A DNA stretch of 64,000 nucleotides from Turbatrix aceti (Eukaryota; Nematoda; Chromadorea; Rhabditida; Panagrolaimidae), in the NCBI GenBank assembly GCA_963969345.1, contig OZ017769.1:4278816-4342815 (forward strand), given 5' to 3'. The notes under the pieces were generated by a model. It saw only the letters and a program-made list of their open reading frames with translations. It was not told the origin of the DNA and ran no database searches. Below are positions 59,937 through 64,000 of this stretch, piece after piece. Made by a program: the position numbers and the translations under genes. Numbering within the stretch: position 1 is the stretch's first letter; the number at the start of each line of letters is the position of its first letter.

Positions 59937-61869
59937 TTACGTCTCGCCACCCTGCATGGCATGAAATGCGGCAAAAGACAGGTCAACGGGTCGCGCGCGT
60001 TCAATGAAAAGCAGCAAATCGATAGCCGCGTTCCGGGATTGCGTCCAGCGATGTTCAAAGTCGTCGAGCTTTCCGTACGACAGCTCGGGAATCTGCTTCC
60101 TCACCGTGAGGTAACGATAGGGCTCGTTATCGATGGGGAAAACATTCGAATTGTCAAAAAAAAAATCCATATCCTCGAGGCCATCGGGATCATCGCCCTC
60201 GTTTGGCAGGGGAACAAAGCAGATATTGGTCGGCGCCTCGGAGAACAGAATGTCGCAGAGCTTCTTCAGCACGCCAGACGAGCCTGCCTTGCTCGGTGGA
60301 AGTCGGAAGCAGACAGCGTGCAGTTCACCGAGCTCACGAATCGATTTCCAGAAAGCCTGGATGCTGGTTTTCGATTCCGTGTGTCGAGAAGGCGCCACGA
60401 GGTGGGTGAAGACGACGTCCGCGTTGATGGAAGGGCAGGGAAGGGTTTGTCGGCCTCGGGAGGTGAAGGGGACGTCCAGAGGCTTGCCGTTGGTAGAAAT
60501 GGCGTCGGACAGCGTTCGCCAGCCGAGATAGTTGCTCATGCTGTTGACGAACATCGCATTGCTGCCAGAAGTGTGGATTACCGCGATATTAACCGGTTTT
60601 CTCGAACATTCTGAAAAAAAGCGCATTTGAAGCAACATTTACAAAAAAAACGTATTTTAGGCCACTTTTTACAAAAAAACACTATTTTAGGTATTTTTTA
60701 AACAAAAAAACTGTAATTTAGGTAATTTTTATCAAACAGGCCTATTTTTTACAAAAAAATGCAATGCAGTCCATTTTTTACAAAAAAAGCTGTATTTTAG
60801 GCATACTTTCAAAAACCGACACTTACGATTAGAAATTCCAAGCCGACGAATGGAAGCAGCCAATTTCGTCACCTGTGGAGTCCATCGATCCAAAAGATTG
60901 CCCAGACAGCCTAAAACCAAACATTTTACAGTAAAAAACCGTAAAAAAACAACTTTTGATCGTAACCTGGTTGTTCCGCTCGAGAGTAAAAAGTGCTATC
61001 GTAAGTGGAATCAAAAGTCCACAGACTAGAAGGAATTTCCAAAATCCCATCATCCTTGCTGTGCCTGTTATGATGCACCACTGTCTTCTCTTCCCCGTAG
61101 CAAGGACGAACGGCAATGCCAAAAAAATTCCACAGCTCATCGGGATCGCCGCTGAGAGCCGCGACCCGCGCGGACACGTAATCCATCCAAATCCTGCCAC
61201 GAAGCTTGCCGATCTGGCAGATACGCTGGCACAACTCTTGCAGGACGTGTTGCTGCAATCCGTCTTCGCTGCCGCCGCCGACATCGCTGTCCATTGTATG
61301 AATTCGGACGGGATGGGCGGCGGCGGTTGGCACTGTGTCGCAGCGCGGGGGCAGTGGACGCCAGTTGATCAAGCTACGGCACTCGATAAAGGCATGGGAT
61401 TTGAAATTGCTGGTTCGCAAGCTGTGAAGCACGAAATCCCGCTGAAATGTTCCAATTTCATTCAGCGACCCTTCCAAGGCCTAAACTCACAGCCAAAAAG
61501 TCATCAGAAGGCAACTTCACGACGGCAACATTGCCAAAGTCCACATCGCCCCTCGCGTAGACAGAACAGCAGGCGATCGCAAATTCTGTAGGCGCAGAAA
61601 CCGTAAAAAAATCGCCAACAGACAACGGAGAGTTTTGAAGAAATGTAAACTAAAAAATCCCGTTTTTTCACAAGTCATCGTAAACCAAAGCATACCGTAA
61701 GCCATTGATCGCCCCCAAAAATAACCGACAGTCCTGTGATTATTGATCGCGGCTCGATGATAAACGTCCGCAGAGTGAGCCTGGGCAACGAGATGTCAGG
61801 TTCGTCTTCAAGAAACGTGTCGTGAGAAGGAACGAACGTTCTCGTGATTATTCGGTCGTATGCCTTCAT
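59937..61869 (-). CDS. GTPase K: divergent family 2 member lacking a P-loop
   Basis: The start MKAYDRIITR is at 61869 with the motif IITGLSVIFGGDQWLT. Further exons lie near 61650-61495 (FLQNSPLSVGDFFTV), 61480-60970, 60920-60832 and 60612-59937. The last exon aligns with the family GTPase domain (VNSMSNYLGWRTLSDAI, ELGELHAVCFRLPPSKAG, NVFPIDNEPYRYLTVRKQIPELSYGKLDDFEHRW), but G1 reads HTSGSNAMFVNS with no GKS/T, the DTPG switch is missing (HLVAPSRHTESK), and TNSCG is replaced by PLPNEGD. The frame is open across all exons despite heavy divergence, which suggests a functional pseudo-GTPase. Confidence 0.72.
60640..60815. repeat. Degenerate tandem repeat in a GTPase K intron
   Basis: Four to five imperfect units of about 40 bp built on TTTTTACAAAAAAA...TATTTTAGGC fill the intron. 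Each unit carries acceptor-like TTTTAG sequences, so splice-site choice here could be ambiguous. Confidence 0.65.
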
Positions 61870-62288
61870 CGTAGCCAAATCGCCAGATTACGATCAACGA
61901 AGCGTAATAAGCTATTACCATTGAATTTTGTTGGTAAAAAATTCAATCGAGCTCGATCGTTATCTCCGACCGCGAAAAAGTTTGCGCGCCAAGACCTGCG
62001 TGTCTTTAGGGGAATCGTTCGCATCTTGCTTGCATGTTTTCGAGTTTTCGGTTCAAGAACCGAATAAACCGTAAATAAAATTTATTTAGTGGCTTATTAA
62101 TAATGTATCAGATGTTTTACAATGCCTAAAAATGAACGTGTTACAATGGTTATAATTGGTGTACGGTGCTGGTTGACATGGTCGTAATTTAGTCACTTTT
62201 TACAATTTTTTCAATTTTATTTATAATTTTTTCCCAATCAAATTTTTATTTGTCCAGAAAAAAATCAGCAAACCAAAAATGATAACTT
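61870..62288. other. Spacer between GTPase K and collagen
   Basis: AT-rich; includes the upstream region of GTPase K and the 3' region of the collagen gene. Nothing else recognised. Confidence 0.5.
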
Positions 62289-63699
62289 TCAGCGTTTGAC
62301 TTTGATCTTGCTCAAGGCGGCACGTTTCTCGCCACGCTTTGGGCAAGGACAGTAATCTGAAAAAACCGTGCATTGCATAAAACTCAAAAACCGTCTATTG
62401 TCAAAAACTCACTGGCATCATTTCCGGGATTTCCTGCATCGCCCGGAGGCCCACGTCGACCCTGCATTCCCGGTGTGCCGGACGGACCCATCGGTCCGAT
62501 AGGTCCCTGCATGCCGTCCTCGCCGCACTTGCCGTCGTCGCCGGAGTACCCCTTCTGCCCTGGTGGTCCTGCAACTCCTGGCTTACCCGGCTCTCCGGGA
62601 GGACCTTTTTTGCCCAGGACGCCGTCTCGACCAGGAGGACCCTTTTCGCCGACTTCACCGGATTTGCCCATTGTGCCGAGGATGCCTGGAGGCCCGGAGT
62701 AGCCCTTGCGACCTGGATGTCCTGGACGACCGTTGCCGCCGGGTAAGCCGGTGGGGCCTTCTTCGCCTGGGGATCCTGGGAGGCCGGGAGGGCCTGCGGG
62801 ACCGGGGGGACAGACGCGGCATTCGTTTCCCTAAAAAAACCGTTTTTGTTAGCAAAAAAACAACGAAAATACAAAAAAAAACGAAATGGGGGTCGAACTG
62901 CCGTTTTTTTTGACCGAAAGCAAACATGAACAATCTTTATGTTTCGTTTGTAGAATCAAACGAGCAAGAACATTTTTGATCGTATTCGCGAACGAACATC
63001 TAACAGCAATTTTTTTAACATCAATTTTGGCACCGTTTTTCTAATTTTATCCCAATTTTTGATTGTTTTATGTAATTGAAAAATTTTGCTTTTTTCGCGA
63101 ACAAACGCTAAATTACAAAAAATCTGTTCACGAACGAACACGAACAGAAAAAATTAAATTTATTTACGAACGAACGCGAACGTTCGTCCAACTCTGTTTG
63201 AGAGCATCAAATTTTCTGGAAAAACCTACGAAATCGGTGGTGACTTGTGCTGAGGACCCAGGCAGTCCGGGACTTCCTGCAGATCCATTTTCTCCAGGTA
63301 AACCGTCATTTCCCTGGAAACAAAAATTCTGGATTAAGAACAAGTTGATTGCAAACTTACAGGTGGTCCCGGAGGGCCTGGAGGACCCGGTGGGCATTTG
63401 TTTTCCGCGATGCAAACTGAAAAACATGCATTTTACAAAAATCAAAAAATCTTTGCAGGACACATACCGCACTCCGGAGCCTGACGCTTAGGACGCCCCA
63501 TCTTAGACACCACGGCAACGTCCCTGATCTGCTGCCACGCCGTGTTCGCCACCAGACGAAACTCATCACTGTCGAACCTGACCTGGTCCTGGATGCCGTT
63601 GATCTTGATCATGAGCATCGGAAAGTATCCCAGTGTCAGCAAAATAGCCAACAACGACGTGCCAATTGCGACATAGCCTGCGCGATCACCGCTTCCCAT
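62289..63699 (-). CDS. Nematode cuticle collagen
   Basis: Five exons (63468-63699, 63361-63416, 63230-63313, 62413-62830, 62289-62356) close in phase to 285 residues. The N-terminal collagen domain contains a membrane anchor (AGYVAIGTSLLAILLTLGYF, about residues 7-26) and an extracellular helix. The subtilisin-type cleavage site RPKR lies near residue 65. Gly-X-Y blocks follow: a short one after CPPGPPGPPGPP, a second around GNDGLPGENGSAG, and a long one of about 130 residues with few interruptions, flanked by Cys residues (NKCP, NECRVC, DGKCGEDG). The tail ends NYCPCPKRGEK. This is the standard layout of nematode cuticle collagens, secreted by the hypodermis and cross-linked through tyrosines and cysteines. 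Confidence 0.93.
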
Positions 63700-63750
63700 T
63701 TTAGCACTCCTGCAGGAACAGCCTGTTGATGGTCTGCACAGACTGTTCCT

Positions 63751-63760
63751 CGCTTATATC
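63751..63760 (-). promoter_or_regulatory. Possible TATA box of the collagen gene
   Basis: GATATAAGCG on the minus strand, about 55 bp upstream of the collagen ATG. The spacing is compatible with a core promoter and a short leader; no other evidence. Confidence 0.3.
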
Positions 63761-64000
63761 CCCCGCGCTACGGCTCATCAATTTTGGCAATTAGGAGCTA
63801 CGGGTTCCACCTGTCGACCAAAAATAACAATACAAACAGCATCTCAGCGGGGGTTGGTGTCTGACCGGGGGCCATTAGCGGTCCGAGGAAAACGAAAAGT
63901 CGCGAATAGCGTGTGAGTGATTGTTTATTCTTTGAATGGCTGCTGCTAGCACCTACGTGGATCCGTTGATTGAACAAAAACTGCAAAACTGGATTGCATG
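63761..64000. other. Upstream region of the collagen gene
   Basis: No gene supported to the end of the window. Confidence 0.4.

Noticed and set aside
62373..62702. Collagen-like Gly/Pro-rich open frame on the plus strand
   Set aside because: Antisense reading of the collagen Gly-X-Y exon; the minus-strand gene closes in phase with all domains.

Overview
The window is nuclear DNA of a nematode. A complete cuticle collagen sits at the right end (Gly-X-Y blocks, N-terminal membrane anchor, RPKR cleavage site). Genes have many short introns (often 40-60 nt, donor GTAAG/GTGAG, acceptor TTTTCAG or TTTTTAG), intron-containing and intron-nested tRNA genes are present, and many start codons lie just after an acceptor-like TTTTTAG/TTTCAG with no usable upstream exon, as expected for spliced-leader trans-splicing. 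I cannot name the species. One 200-N assembly gap lies at 30498-30697.

Left part (1-18.4 kb), ordinary single-copy genes: a CHD1L/ALC1-type SNF2 helicase with a C-terminal macro domain (minus; tRNA-Tyr in an intron), an SLC17-like transporter (minus), tRNA-Asn, tRNA-Leu, a small C2H2 zinc-finger gene (minus), a divergent Hsp70-like gene (plus), tRNA-Phe, an ER thioredoxin-domain membrane protein (minus; tRNA-Trp and a MITE in introns) and a PNISR-like RS-domain splicing factor (minus).

Middle and right (18.8-61.9 kb): a dense array of P-loop GTPase genes, all on the minus strand. Family 1 has two near-identical copies (18.8-20.6 and 30.8-32.6 kb) with a GTPase domain and a long Cys/His-containing C-terminal region. 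Family 2 has eleven members, labelled here D, E, A, B, C, F, G, I, H, J, K from left to right. Most carry a shared N-terminal domain, a variable linker and a C-terminal GTPase domain with GPSGAGKST, DTPGL and TNSCG motifs. Two are frameshifted (D, F), one is split by a retrotransposon (H), one has lost its P-loop (K), and one (I) is joined in frame to the end of a separase gene. A unit of about 8 kb (GTPase - unknown gene - GTPase) is present twice, at 36.5-44.8 and 49.3-58.5 kb, flanking separase. The two copies act as empty-site controls for each other and reveal three insertions: a 1.8-kb gag-only LTR element with identical LTRs, a 753-bp hAT-like MITE and a roughly 100-bp AAAT-tailed retroposon.

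Right end (62.3-63.7 kb): the cuticle collagen gene.

The most notable points are the separase-GTPase fusion reading frame, the rapidly evolving GTPase array with a nearly invariant nucleotide core that suggests gene conversion, and the compact gag-only LTR element. Exon structures are read by eye from splice consensus and reading frame. Where exon phases were checked to close, this is stated.
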